DNA of 64,000 nt from Ruminococcus sp. (GCA_017525915.1 JAFXSC010000012.1:169852-233851); one strand, 5' to 3'; numbered from the stretch's first letter, positions 44,451 to 52,508 are shown. Numbers and translations are program-made. Notes: generated by a model from the letters alone, not told the origin.

Positions 44451-45311
44451 ATGGCAAATATCATAGACGGAAAGGCTGTTTCAGCCAGCGTTAAGCAGGA
44501 GGTAGCCGAGGAGGCTGCAAAGCTCCGCGAGGAAAAAGGCATCAAGGTAGGACTTGCGGTAGTCATAGTCGGCAATGACCCGGCTTCAAGAGTTTACGTC
44601 AACAACAAGAAGAAGGCGTGCGAAGCAGTCGGCTTCCAGTCCTTCGAGTACGCGCTCGACGAGAATACAACTCAGGAACAGCTCCTTGACCTTGTGAACG
44701 TTCTCAACCGTGACGACAGAGTGAACGGTATACTCGTACAGCTGCCGCTTCCCAAGCATATCGACGAAAAGACCGTAATCAACGCTATATCGCCCGATAA
44801 GGACGTTGATGCCTTCCACCCCTCGAACGTGGGCAGGATAATGATAGGCGACTATGCGTTCCTCCCCTGCACTCCGGCAGGCGTTATGCGCCTTATCGAG
44901 AGCACCGGCACAGAGGTCAGCGGAAAGCAGTGCGTAGTTATCGGCAGGAGCAATATCGTCGGCAAGCCTATGGCGATGCTCCTTCTCCACCAGAGCGGCA
45001 CCGTTACTGTCTGCCACTCCCGCACGACTAACCTGAAGGAGATATGTCTCGGTGCTGATATCCTCGTGGTGTCTGTGGGCAAGGCTAATTTCGTTACTGG
45101 TGACATGATAAAGGAAGGTGCAGTCGTTATCGACGTAGGCATAAACCGTCTTGAGGACGGAAGTCTCTGCGGTGACGTTGAGTTTGCATCAGCCGAGAAG
45201 AAGGCTTCGTATATCACTCCGGTACCCGGCGGCGTGGGACCCATGACGATCGCGATGCTCATGAAGAACACACTCACCGCTGCCAAGCAGCAGAACGGGC
45301 TTAGTGAGTGA
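44451..45311 (+). CDS. folD: Bifunctional methylene-THF dehydrogenase/cyclohydrolase
   Basis: FolD oxidises 5,10-methylene-tetrahydrofolate with NADP and hydrolyses the product to 10-formyl-THF, supplying one-carbon units. 286 residues. Catalytic Lys in YVNNKKKACEAVGF, substrate motif GILVQLPLPKHID, cofactor motif VIGRSNIVGKPMAMLL and the C-terminal TPVPGGVGPMTIAMLM are complete. Start ATG 44451 with AGGAGG is preferred over TTG 44445. The gene is last in the yfmF operon and is followed by a terminator at 45336. Confidence 0.97.
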   Translation: MANIIDGKAVSASVKQEVAEEAAKLREEKGIKVGLAVVIVGNDPASRVYVNNKKKACEAVGFQSFEYALDENTTQEQLLDLVNVLNRDDRVNGILVQLPLPKHIDEKTVINAISPDKDVDAFHPSNVGRIMIGDYAFLPCTPAGVMRLIESTGTEVSGKQCVVIGRSNIVGKPMAMLLLHQSGTVTVCHSRTTNLKEICLGADILVVSVGKANFVTGDMIKEGAVVIDVGINRLEDGSLCGDVEFASAEKKASYITPVPGGVGPMTIAMLMKNTLTAAKQQNGLSE

Positions 45312-45335
45312 TCAGTGCACAGAGATTAGAACTAA

Positions 45336-45364
45336 GAAAGGACGCATAAAGCGTCCTTTTTCTT
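45336..45364 (+). terminator. Terminator after folD
   Basis: AAGGACGC, loop ATAAA, GCGTCCTTTTTCTT. The stem has A's on its left side and might also help the opposing aldolase gene. Confidence 0.9.
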
Positions 45365-45406
45365 ATGTATAGTCACTGTTATCAACGAGCCATTGCGGCT
45401 CATAAG

Positions 45407-46381
45407 TCAGTCCTGCGCGAGTATCTCCTTGTAGAACTCAGCATAGTCCTTTCTGCCTTCCTTGGTGAACTGGATAGCAGTTCTGGGGTGCTGGTTGAGG
45501 AGACCGGTCATGAGGTACTGGAGGTCATAGCCCCAGACAACGCCTTCCTCGCGGAGCTGAGTAATGTGTTCCTGTATAAACTGGAGAACCGGGTAAACGT
45601 TGTACTTCGGGTTCTTGAGGAAACCGAGAAGGAGCTCCATAGCACAGTTACCTGCACCGCGTCCCATTGAGGAATAAGTAGCATCGAGCCAGTCAACGCC
45701 GTCACCGACAGCCTCGATAGTATTTGCAAATGCAAGCTTCTGGTTATCGTGAGCGTGGATGCCTACCTTCTTGCCGTACTTGTCAGCCATTTCGCAGTAG
45801 AGACTTGCGATACGCGCCATCTGCTCGGGATAGATAGCACCGAAGCTGTCCACGATGTAGAAAACGTCAACAGGCGACTTTCCGAGGATATCGAGAGCGA
45901 CCTTCAGGTCAGTTTCCTGAGCGGTGGAGATAGCCATGATGTTGCAGCTTACCTCGTAACCCTTCTTCTTTGCGTCCTCTATCATATCGACAGCAGTGGG
46001 TATCTGGTGGAGGTATGTAGCAACTCTCACAAGGTCAACAGGGCTCTCTGCACGGTCGTGGATATCCCTCTTGTAGTTGCAGCGTCCGACGTCAGCCATA
46101 ACAGCGATCTTGAGGTCTGTATTGTTCTCGCCTACTACCGAACGGATGAAGTCATCGTCGCAGAACTTGCAGGGACCGAACTTTGTCTCGTCGAACAGCT
46201 CGCGGTCGCCCTTGTAGCCGAATTCCATGTAGTCAACGCCTGCACGGAGGTTGGCGTTGTAGAGGTGCTTGACGAAGTCGTTGGAGAAGAAGAAGTCGTT
46301 CACGAGACCGCCGTCGCGGAGGGTAGCGTCAACGACCTTGATATCAGGTCTGTAATCGAGGAGCTTTGATATTTCTTTCAT
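45407..46381 (-). CDS. HMGL/DRE-TIM-type aldolase
   Basis: A 324-residue protein of the DRE-TIM metallolyase superfamily (HMG-CoA lyase/4-hydroxy-2-oxovalerate aldolase group). The signature VVDATLRDGGLVNDF carries the metal-binding Asp and catalytic Arg, and GIHAHDNQKLAFANTIEA has the two conserved His. Glycine-rich MGRGAGNCAMELLL is also typical of the family. Start ATG 46381 (MKEISKLLDYRP) has the SD AAAGGA, and the longer start at 46471 coincides with the transcription start. The exact substrate is open. In gut bacteria such stand-alone aldolases are sometimes linked to nucleotide-sugar or capsule loci. Its own promoter and a 90-base leader are visible. Confidence 0.85.
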   Translation of the reverse strand: MKEISKLLDYRPDIKVVDATLRDGGLVNDFFFSNDFVKHLYNANLRAGVDYMEFGYKGDRELFDETKFGPCKFCDDDFIRSVVGENNTDLKIAVMADVGRCNYKRDIHDRAESPVDLVRVATYLHQIPTAVDMIEDAKKKGYEVSCNIMAISTAQETDLKVALDILGKSPVDVFYIVDSFGAIYPEQMARIASLYCEMADKYGKKVGIHAHDNQKLAFANTIEAVGDGVDWLDATYSSMGRGAGNCAMELLLGFLKNPKYNVYPVLQFIQEHITQLREEGVVWGYDLQYLMTGLLNQHPRTAIQFTKEGRKDYAEFYKEILAQD

Positions 46382-46479
46382 ATTATCTATCCTTTCGTGT
46401 ATCCACTTCGCAGATTTAAAGCTTTGCAATTTTAAAGCTTTACGCTGTAACGGTTTAAAGTGTTTAACCAACGAATATC

Positions 46480-46508
46480 ATTATAGCACTGTCGCAACTG
46501 TTTGTCAA
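46480..46508 (-). promoter_or_regulatory. Promoter of the aldolase gene
   Basis: Minus strand TTGACA (46508-46503), 17-bp spacer, TATAAT (46485-46480). The leader holds a direct repeat AAAGCTTTAAA (twice, 16 bp apart) and a GGTTTAAA-type dyad. Confidence 0.85.
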
Positions 46509-46567
46509 GGGGGTTGAGGAAAATTTTTTTGCAGGGGTGCCCCTTTGCCTATTACAACAAGCCTTTT

Positions 46568-46693
46568 AACGAGGGGGAAACTTCGGTCAGGTGGAGAAAC
46601 AAAAAACTGGTACAAAAGCTGACATTCTCCCCCTGCCTACGTTTCCCCCTCGTTGCTCCCCCTTCCTCTCCTACCCCCTCTTGTCAGCTTTTG
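46568..46693 (-). other. G-tract element enclosed by inverted repeats, after the pheT operon
   Basis: On the minus strand four runs of exactly five G (46678-46674, 46662-46658, 46649-46645, 46633-46629) are spaced 11, 8 and 11 bases. They are enclosed by the perfect 12-bp inverted repeat CAAAAGCTGACA/TGTCAGCTTTTG (46693-46682 and 46624-46613), followed by TACCAGTTTTTTG. A second perfect 14-bp inverted repeat, AACGAGGGGGAAAC (46654-46641 and its complement at 46581-46568), interleaves with the first. The rest of the gap from 46382 to 46750 holds the aldolase promoter and leader and no further gene. Confidence 0.7.
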
Positions 46694-46750
46694 ACTGTTC
46701 TTCGCCGAACCAGAGGTCGGCTGGCATTGTTATTACGAGCGGCACGCTGC

Positions 46751-46924
46751 TCATGAGCTCGACCCGATGCGGTACAGCACATAGATGAGCGCGCAGGTGA
46801 GAAGAAACAGCGCTCCCCAGATGAGAGCGCGTTTCCTTTGTTTATTCCACAGACCTGAGCAGAAATTATAAATACATATCAGCATGAACAGGACGATCAG
46901 CTTGCTGATAACTGCCGCGACCAC
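46751..46924 (-). CDS. Small membrane protein, 57 residues, downstream of pheT
   Basis: A short gene missed by a 60-residue cut-off. GTG 46924 lies 3 bases after the pheT stop and has GAGAGGA within the pheT end as SD. The protein has two hydrophobic segments, residues about 3-20 (AAVISKLIVLFMLICIYN) and 34-52 (LIWGALFLLTCALIYVLYR), joined by a basic turn (WNKQRKRA). The positive turn suggests both ends lie outside, or an ordinary two-span hairpin with the turn in the cytoplasm. No function known. Codon use is like that of the neighbours. Confidence 0.62.
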   Translation of the reverse strand: MVAAVISKLIVLFMLICIYNFCSGLWNKQRKRALIWGALFLLTCALIYVLYRIGSSS

Positions 46925-46927
46925 CGC

Positions 46928-49384
46928 TTATCCTCTCAGCTCGGCACCGATAGCGTTCAGAGCCTTGACAACGCGCTTCATAGCGCCGTCAGCCTGTTCG
47001 TCGGTGAGAGTTCCCTCGTGCGAGCGCATCGAGATAGAGTAAGCGACACTCTTCTTGCCGTTCTTCTTCATGTCGTCACTGCGGTAGATGTCGAAGAGAG
47101 TTACCTTTTCGAGTATCTTTCCGACTGCTCCCCTGATAGCCTTTTCAAGCTCGGCAGCAGGAGTGTCCTCATCGCAGACAAGGCTTATATCTCTTGTGGA
47201 TGCCGGGAACTTCGGGAGCGGCTGGTAGGTTATAGTGCCTGTGTAAGCAGCCATGAGCTCAGGGATATTGAGTTTGAGAACGTAAGTCTTTACGCCTATG
47301 CCGTAGGTCTCCTGAACTTCCGGGTGAACTTCGCCGAGGATACCGAGAGGAGTGCCTTCCCTGAGGATAACAGCGCTTCTGCCGGGGTGGAGAGCGCACT
47401 TCTCGTCAAATGCGTCGCTGTCGGCAGCGCGGACGTACTCCACGCCGTCAATTTTCAGCTTAGCGAGAAGCTGCTCGGCAATGCCCTTGACCGTGTAGAA
47501 ATCAGCGTCGCCGCCGTAAATGCCGAAGGTAAGTCTCTGCGGCTCGTCCGGGAGGGAGTATTCATACCTGTGCTTCTTATTGCCGCTGTTAGCAAGAGTG
47601 TCGCCGTTGATGAAGGGCTTTTCCTCCTTGGCAGGAAGGTATTCCTTGGCTATCTCGAACAGGCAGGCCTTCTCGTTGCGGTTGTTGTAGTTGAACGCCA
47701 GAACGTCCAGCATCGAAGGAATAGTTGATGTACGCATAACGCTCGTGTCCTCGCCGAGAGGGTTCACGATGCGGACAACCTTGCGGAGAGCGCTGTCCTC
47801 GGGGAGTCTTATCCTGTCGAAATACTTGGGTGAAACGAAGGAATAAGTCGCTATCTCGTAGCCGCCCAGCGAAACGGCAGCGTTCCTGAGAATGCGGACG
47901 AACTTCTGCTCCTCGGTGAACTCAGCTCTTGCAACTCCGCGGAAGTCGGTGGAGGGGATATTGTTGTAGCCGTAAATACGGGCAACTTCCTCCGCGATAT
48001 CAGCCTTGCAGCCGATGTCTATGCGGAAAGCCGGAGCGATGACCTTGCCGTCAGCGAAGGTGAATTCAAGGCGGCTGAGGTACTCCTTCATGTCAGCCTC
48101 GGAGATGCTTGTGCCGAGGAAATTATTTATCCACTCAGGGTCAAAAACGACCTCGGAGGGCTTGAAATCTGACTTGTTGCAGTCGATAACGGTATTTACG
48201 ACCTCACCTGCACCGAGAAGCTCAACGAGCTCGAAGGCTCTCTTCAGGCAGGTCATGGAGATAGTGGGGTCAACGCCCTTCTCGTAGCGTGCGGAAGCGT
48301 CGGACTTCAGACCGAGCTTCTTTGAGGTGCGGCGGACCTGTGAGGGCTCGAAGTAAGCTGACTCAAATACAACAGTCGTAGTATCGTCCATGATGCCGCT
48401 GTACTCGCCGCCCATAACTCCGGCAACGGCAACAGGCTTCTTCTCGTCAGCGATAACGAGCATATCGGAAGTAAGCTCGCGCTCAACGCCGTCGAGGGTC
48501 ATTATCTTCTCACCGTCAACAGCATTGCGGACGTTTATGTGTGCGCCCTCAACATAGCGAAGGTCGAAGGCGTGCATAGGCTGACCGTATTCGAGCATTA
48601 CATAGTTCGTGATGTCAACGAAGTTGTTTATCGGACGGACACCGCTTGCACGGAGACGCTCCCTCATCCAGCGCGGAGAGGGTCCTATCTTTACGTTCTT
48701 GACGATACCTGCACAGTAGCGCGGACACTTCTCCGCATTGTGGATATCGACCTTGAGGTAGCTGTTAACATCGCCGTCAACTCCCCTGAATTCCGGAGCC
48801 TTGACTTTCAGCTCTGTGCCGTAGGTAGCGGCAGTCTCCCTTGCGAGACCGATAACGCTCAGGCAGTCGGGGCGGTTGGAGGTTATCTCGAACTCAACGG
48901 AAGTGTCGTCCAGACCGATAGCCTTGTGGATATCGTCACCGGGCTTGCAGTCCTCCTGAATTACGAAAACGCCCTCGGGGTCGGCATAGGGGAAGTCGTG
49001 AGCAGTCAAACCGAGAGTGTCGATGCCGCAGAACATACCGAAGCTCTCAACTCCGCGCATCTTGCACTTCTTTATCTTGCCCTCGGGAAGAACAGCGCCG
49101 TCCAGCGCAACGGGCACGAGGTCGCCTTCCTTGACGTTCCTGGCGTTTGTTACTATCTGTATGGGAGCGTCCGCGCCGACATCGACCTGACAAACAAAGA
49201 GAGCGTCAGCGTTCTCGTGAGGTCCCTTTGAGAGTATCTTTCCGACTACGACGTTTGAGACATTGCTGCCCTCGACCTCGTAGCATTCGACCTTTGAACC
49301 GCTCATTGTAAGAGCGTGACAGAAATCCTTTATCGGCATATCGGCTTTAACGTAGTCGCCGAGCCATTTCATAGATAAATTCAT
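46928..49384 (-). CDS. pheT: Phenylalanyl-tRNA synthetase beta subunit
   Basis: The beta subunit of the alpha2-beta2 PheRS, 818 residues. Order: N-terminal EMAP/tRNA-binding domain (about 40-150, VVVGKILSKGPHENADAL and GVESFGMFCGIDTLG), B3/B4 editing domain (about 210-370, NNFVDITNYVMLEYGQPMHA and GVMGGEYSGI), B5, the inactive synthetase-like core and the C-terminal anticodon-binding ferredoxin-like domain (KFPASTRDISLVCDEDT). All domains are present. It is separated from pheS by an unknown membrane protein gene, which is not the usual pheST order of direct neighbours. The start at ATG 49384 is preceded by an SD GAAAGGA. Confidence 0.97.
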   Translation of the reverse strand: MNLSMKWLGDYVKADMPIKDFCHALTMSGSKVECYEVEGSNVSNVVVGKILSKGPHENADALFVCQVDVGADAPIQIVTNARNVKEGDLVPVALDGAVLPEGKIKKCKMRGVESFGMFCGIDTLGLTAHDFPYADPEGVFVIQEDCKPGDDIHKAIGLDDTSVEFEITSNRPDCLSVIGLARETAATYGTELKVKAPEFRGVDGDVNSYLKVDIHNAEKCPRYCAGIVKNVKIGPSPRWMRERLRASGVRPINNFVDITNYVMLEYGQPMHAFDLRYVEGAHINVRNAVDGEKIMTLDGVERELTSDMLVIADEKKPVAVAGVMGGEYSGIMDDTTTVVFESAYFEPSQVRRTSKKLGLKSDASARYEKGVDPTISMTCLKRAFELVELLGAGEVVNTVIDCNKSDFKPSEVVFDPEWINNFLGTSISEADMKEYLSRLEFTFADGKVIAPAFRIDIGCKADIAEEVARIYGYNNIPSTDFRGVARAEFTEEQKFVRILRNAAVSLGGYEIATYSFVSPKYFDRIRLPEDSALRKVVRIVNPLGEDTSVMRTSTIPSMLDVLAFNYNNRNEKACLFEIAKEYLPAKEEKPFINGDTLANSGNKKHRYEYSLPDEPQRLTFGIYGGDADFYTVKGIAEQLLAKLKIDGVEYVRAADSDAFDEKCALHPGRSAVILREGTPLGILGEVHPEVQETYGIGVKTYVLKLNIPELMAAYTGTITYQPLPKFPASTRDISLVCDEDTPAAELEKAIRGAVGKILEKVTLFDIYRSDDMKKNGKKSVAYSISMRSHEGTLTDEQADGAMKRVVKALNAIGAELRG

Positions 49385-49438
49385 ATCGTTTTTCCTTTCA
49401 GATTATTAGCTGTAAATCAGCATTTTGCCTTTAGTTGA

Positions 49439-49471
49439 GAGTTGCGGTGTCCGCTTGCGCGGACGGATTTA
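49439..49471. repeat. Intergenic repeat, GTTGCGGTGTCCGC hairpin type
   Basis: GAGTTGCGGTGTCCGCTTGC with GCGGACGGATTT; the GTCCGC/GCGGAC arms form a hairpin. An inverted copy with two or three differences lies at 55653-55685, and a partial one (GGTGTCCGCTTAG) near 50059. It is in the gap between the unknown gene and pheT. Confidence 0.75.
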
Positions 49472-49509
49472 TACTTGTAGGGAACAGCTAACAGCTAAAG
49501 GCTTAAATA

Positions 49510-49989
49510 TCAAATAAACAGTGCACCGTTCTTTTTGCCTGAGAGAAACTGTTTTATCTCCTTGATCAGCTTGTCGCGTTCCCAGCTCTTGCTGACGAAG
49601 ACCTTGTCTGAGCCGCCTTTATACCTTATGAGTATTCCGCACCTTGCAAGGCTGCCGGAGCTTCCGGACGAAAGCGGCGAAACGTCAAGAATATCGTCCG
49701 GGGAGTATATCTTGTATGTCCTTTCGTTTATGACCCACTCGTCCGACATACAGAAAATGTTCCTGTAATTCACCGGACAGTTTTTCTTGTAATCCTTGTA
49801 GTCAGCTTCGTTATCAAAGCCGAGGGTCTGCATCATGCCGTTCTTCTTGACGCGGATATAGAAGTACACTATAAATCCGCATACAGCAAGAAAAATGAGC
49901 AGTGTCACCAGTCCGGCGGTGGAAAGGCCTCCATTTCTGTAATGGTGACGGTGGTGGTGCGTTCTCATAGCAAGTTCCCAGAAGCTCAT
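49510..49989 (-). CDS. Hypothetical membrane protein between pheS and pheT
   Basis: A 159-residue protein not recognised as a family. A His-rich N-terminus (RTHHHRHHYRNGG) precedes one membrane span (about residues 24-46, AGLVTLLIFLAVCGFIVYFYI), then a soluble domain of some 110 residues (NYRNIFCMSDEWVINERTYK ... IKQFLSGKK) that looks like a small beta-rich PH-type module. The span and basic flank suggest the C-terminal domain faces the cytoplasm. Start ATG 49989 has the SD AAAGGAG. It is in the pheS-pheT gap and must be on the same T-box-controlled message unless a hidden promoter exists. Confidence 0.7.
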   Translation of the reverse strand: MSFWELAMRTHHHRHHYRNGGLSTAGLVTLLIFLAVCGFIVYFYIRVKKNGMMQTLGFDNEADYKDYKKNCPVNYRNIFCMSDEWVINERTYKIYSPDDILDVSPLSSGSSGSLARCGILIRYKGGSDKVFVSKSWERDKLIKEIKQFLSGKKNGALFI

Positions 49990-50009
49990 ACGCTGCTCCT
50001 TTCGTCTCA

Positions 50010-50062
50010 GTGAGTAGTATAGTAGTGCTTAGTGGTTAGTGATTAGTGCTTAGTTTAGGTGT
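50010..50062. repeat. TAGTG-rich intergenic repeat after pheS
   Basis: AGTGAGTAGTATAGTAGTGC, then TTAGTGGTTAGTGATTAGTG and CTTAGTTTAGGTGTCCGC. The words TTAGTG and AGTGATTAGTG recur in gaps near 5595, 22165, 45300, 53160 and 55690. Confidence 0.6.
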
Positions 50063-50066
50063 CCGC

Positions 50067-51095
50067 TTAGAATTGTTCAAGGAAACGCACGTCGTTCTCA
50101 TAAAGGAGACGGAGGTCGTTGATGTCATAGCGACCCATTACCATACGCTCCAGACCCAGACCGAATGCAAATCCGGAGTATTCCTCTGGGTCTATGCCGC
50201 AGTTTTCAAGTACCTTCGGGTGAACCATACCTGCGCCGAGAAGCTCGATATAGCCCTCGTCCTTGCACATCGAACAGCCCTTGCCGCCGCAGTTGAAGCA
50301 GCTTATATCGACCTCGCAGCTAGGCTCGGTGAACGGGAAGTGATGAGGACGGAAGCGGAGCTTGCAGTCATTGCCGTAGAGCTTCTTCATGAGCATTTCA
50401 AGAGTGCCCTTGAGGTCTGACATAGTGATGCCCTTGTCGATAACAAGACCCTCTATCTGGTGGAACAGGGGAGAGTGGGTAGCATCAACAGCATCCGAAC
50501 GGAAAACTCTTCCGGGAGAGATAATGCGTATCGGCGGCTTCTGGTTCTCCATAACGTGAACCTGTACGGACGAGGTCTGTGTACGGAGAAGAACTGTCTC
50601 GTTTGTATTCTCAATATAGAATGTATCCTGCGTATCTCTTGCCGGGTGGTCGGGGGGAAGATTGAGAGCCTCGAAAACGTGGTAGTCGTCATCGATCTCG
50701 GGACCGTCAGCGATATTGAAGCCCATGCCGATGAATATTTCGCGTATCTCGTTCTCTACCCTTGTGAGGGGGTGGAGCTTGCCGAAGGGAGCGTGCTTGC
50801 CGGGGAGGGTAACGTCAATGGTCTCCTCCCTGAGCTTAGCGGACTGAGCCTCGGATTTGAGGGCAGTCATTTTTGCGGCAAGAGCCTCCTCGATGTCGGC
50901 GCGTACCTTGTTTGCAAGCTGACCGATAACGGGTCTTTCCTCTGCGGAAAGTCCGCCCATCTGCTTCAGGATAGCGGTGAGCTCACCTTTTTTTCCGAGG
51001 AATTTTATCCTCAGGTCGTCCAGCGCCTTGATCTCAGTGCAGGCAGAAAGCTCCTGCTTGGCGAGGGCTTCGATTTTTTCAAGCTGTTCTTTCAT
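50067..51095 (-). CDS. pheS: Phenylalanyl-tRNA synthetase alpha subunit
   Basis: The catalytic alpha subunit, 342 residues. N-terminal coiled-coil (about 1-85) for tRNA Phe binding, then the class II core: motif 1 region HPLTRVENEIREIFIGMGF, motif 2 LLRTQTSSVQVHVM with SPGRVFRSDAVDATHSPLFH, and motif 3 GFAFGLGLERMVMGRYDI. A four-Cys insert (CFNCGGKGCSMCKDEGYIE) is present. Start ATG 51095 with GAGGTG; a second ATG at 51099 is out of frame. Expression is under the T-box upstream. Confidence 0.97.
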   Translation of the reverse strand: MKEQLEKIEALAKQELSACTEIKALDDLRIKFLGKKGELTAILKQMGGLSAEERPVIGQLANKVRADIEEALAAKMTALKSEAQSAKLREETIDVTLPGKHAPFGKLHPLTRVENEIREIFIGMGFNIADGPEIDDDYHVFEALNLPPDHPARDTQDTFYIENTNETVLLRTQTSSVQVHVMENQKPPIRIISPGRVFRSDAVDATHSPLFHQIEGLVIDKGITMSDLKGTLEMLMKKLYGNDCKLRFRPHHFPFTEPSCEVDISCFNCGGKGCSMCKDEGYIELLGAGMVHPKVLENCGIDPEEYSGFAFGLGLERMVMGRYDINDLRLLYENDVRFLEQF

Positions 51096-51118
51096 TCATT
51101 TCACCTCAAAATTTTGTT

Positions 51119-51195
51119 GGGGACGGCGTCCTCGACGTCCCGCAAATATCAGTTTTGACGCCTTGCGGCGTTGGGCTGTCGAGGACGCCAGCCCC
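51119..51195. repeat. Long palindromic element between T-box terminator and pheS
   Basis: GGGG-AC-GGCGTCCTCGAC (51119-51136) against GTCGAGGACGCC-AG-CCCC (51178-51195), a perfect 12-bp plus 4-bp arm pair, with an internal ACGCC-TTGC-GGCGT hairpin (51158-51171). In the mRNA it forms a stem of about 18 pairs located some 24 bases before the pheS start. The GTAGGGGC edge recalls the repeats at 5567 and 22141. Confidence 0.8.
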
Positions 51196-51211
51196 TACAA
51201 ATAATAACGTG

Positions 51212-51475
51212 CCGAGACAACAAAAAAGTCCTGCCCAAAAGGACAAGACTTACCTTGCTTATTACCACCTTTTGTCAGGAGAGCCGACACTCTCTTGTCT
51301 TTAACGCAGACCTACGTTGCAGTCTACAAGCAGCAGTCCAGCGTTACAGCGCTGACGCACCTTCAACCGCACCCCTCGTGAGTGAACTTCAACACGTTCT
51401 CTGCCGGAACGCTCGCACCAATGCGTTCCTCTCTGCGGACATACTCCGTACCTACTCTCTCAGTCATCGGGTTGT
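51212..51475 (-). promoter_or_regulatory. T-box leader, phenylalanine specific
   Basis: A T-box riboswitch senses uncharged tRNA and lets transcription run on into the synthetase gene. Read on the minus strand, Stem I starts near 51465 and includes CAGAGAGGAACGCATTGGTG. The specifier bulge GAAG-TTC-ACTCACGAGG contains UUC (51386-51384), a Phe codon, followed by A. The T-box sequence AAAGGTGGTAATAAGCAAGG (51272-51253) precedes the terminator. UUC fits the gene it controls, pheS. The assignment rests on motifs read by eye, not on a covariance model. Confidence 0.88.
51222..51251 (-). terminator. T-box conditional terminator
   Basis: Minus strand AAGTCTTGTCC, loop TTTT, GGGCAGGACTT, TTTT. The 5' arm lies next to the T-box sequence, so antiterminator and terminator can compete. 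Confidence 0.88.
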
Positions 51476-51481
51476 AAATAC

Positions 51482-51510
51482 ATTATAAACGACTTTCCGG
51501 AAAAAATCAA
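51482..51510 (-). promoter_or_regulatory. Promoter of the T-box/pheS operon
   Basis: Minus strand TTGATT (51510-51505), 17-bp spacer, TATAAT (51487-51482). Start near 51475. Confidence 0.8.
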
Positions 51511-51581
51511 GCCCTTTCTGCAAATTTTCCTGAAAATTCACGCCGGAAATATTCCTTCGCTTTGAACAATATTCACAATTT

Positions 51582-51609
51582 TTGCCATTCCGTTATGTGT
51601 AAGTATACA
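51582..51609 (+). promoter_or_regulatory. Possible promoter of the Thr-rich lipoprotein gene
   Basis: TTGCCA (51582-51587), 16-bp spacer, TATACA (51604-51609). About 75 bases of leader to ATG 51691. Confidence 0.42.
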
Positions 51610-51690
51610 ATTTTTGAGTTCCCGTGCAGCAATTCCCCCTCCGCCGGACACTTATCATACAGAAACCCAAAATCATTAAGGAGTGATACT

Positions 51691-52467
51691 ATGAAAAAAA
51701 TATTTGCGGCTGCAATAAGCCTTTTACTTCTCACAGGCTGCGGAAGTACTGCCATCTCCGGAACTGCTGATATCGCAGATACAACAGCTATGTTGACCTC
51801 CGCCGCTCCGGACGACCTTGCCGCTGGTACTGCCGCTACGGTCACCTCGGCCACCGCTCTCACTTCCACTGTCACCACGACTGAACCGGTCACTGCTGCA
51901 CCGGAAACTGCGACCTCCACTGTGACCGCTGCCGTCACCACGACCGCCCTCCCCTCCCCTGTCACCACCGAGCCGGAAGTTACGGATACAGCCCCCGACA
52001 GCAGAAATATCCCCTGTGCTGTCTTCATCAGACGGCTCCAGGAAAACAAATACTGTCCCGAAAAATCGAGCGTGAGCCTGTATGACAGCAGCGGTTACTA
52101 TTATTTCACCGAGGACAAGGATATCTGCGGACTGAGCAATATCCAGATAAACGAAAAGCTTGCTTCCGGCGGAATGGCTGATTACCGCATGAAGTGCGAA
52201 GCTATCAGCACTGATGAGATCGCCGCGAATTACCGGCTCGTCTGCGAGGCTGCCGCCGCCGGAAACTGCGAGCTGGATATGCCTGACCGCCTGCCGTGCG
52301 TGGAAGCTCCGGAAATAGCAGTATACACTATGTACTATACCAGTGACGGCGAGCTGAAAAGCGTCTGCATTTATAAAAATAAATGTATGTCCAACATCTT
52401 CACAAATAGCGAAAAGCTCAATGAAGTCTACCGCTGGTACAGAGATACTTTCAGAAAAGCTTTATAA
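51691..52467 (+). CDS. Thr-rich lipoprotein of unknown function
   Basis: A 258-residue lipoprotein. Signal with lipobox LLTGC (Cys near residue 17), then an Ala/Thr-rich, low-complexity linker of about 80 residues (ATVTSATALTSTVTTTEPVT), and a C-terminal globular domain of about 140 residues that begins IPCAVFIRRLQENKY. No known domain is recognised. Start ATG 51691 has the SD AAGGAG. The long Thr-rich linker resembles those of cell-surface proteins of ruminococci and may be glycosylated. Terminator directly follows; single gene. Confidence 0.8.
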   Translation: MKKIFAAAISLLLLTGCGSTAISGTADIADTTAMLTSAAPDDLAAGTAATVTSATALTSTVTTTEPVTAAPETATSTVTAAVTTTALPSPVTTEPEVTDTAPDSRNIPCAVFIRRLQENKYCPEKSSVSLYDSSGYYYFTEDKDICGLSNIQINEKLASGGMADYRMKCEAISTDEIAANYRLVCEAAAAGNCELDMPDRLPCVEAPEIAVYTMYYTSDGELKSVCIYKNKCMSNIFTNSEKLNEVYRWYRDTFRKAL

Positions 52468-52477
52468 CAGACATCAG

Positions 52478-52508
52478 CAGGGGCGCAGATATGCGTCCCT
52501 GTTTTTTT
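52478..52508 (+). terminator. Terminator after the Thr-rich lipoprotein gene
   Basis: CAGGGGCGCA, loop GATA, TGCGTCCCTG with one G-T pair, TTTTTTT. Confidence 0.92.

Noticed and set aside
46502-46756. 84-residue plus-strand frame in the gap after the aldolase gene
   Set aside because: It runs through the C-rich G-tract element, has no ribosome-binding site and has biased, low-complexity composition.
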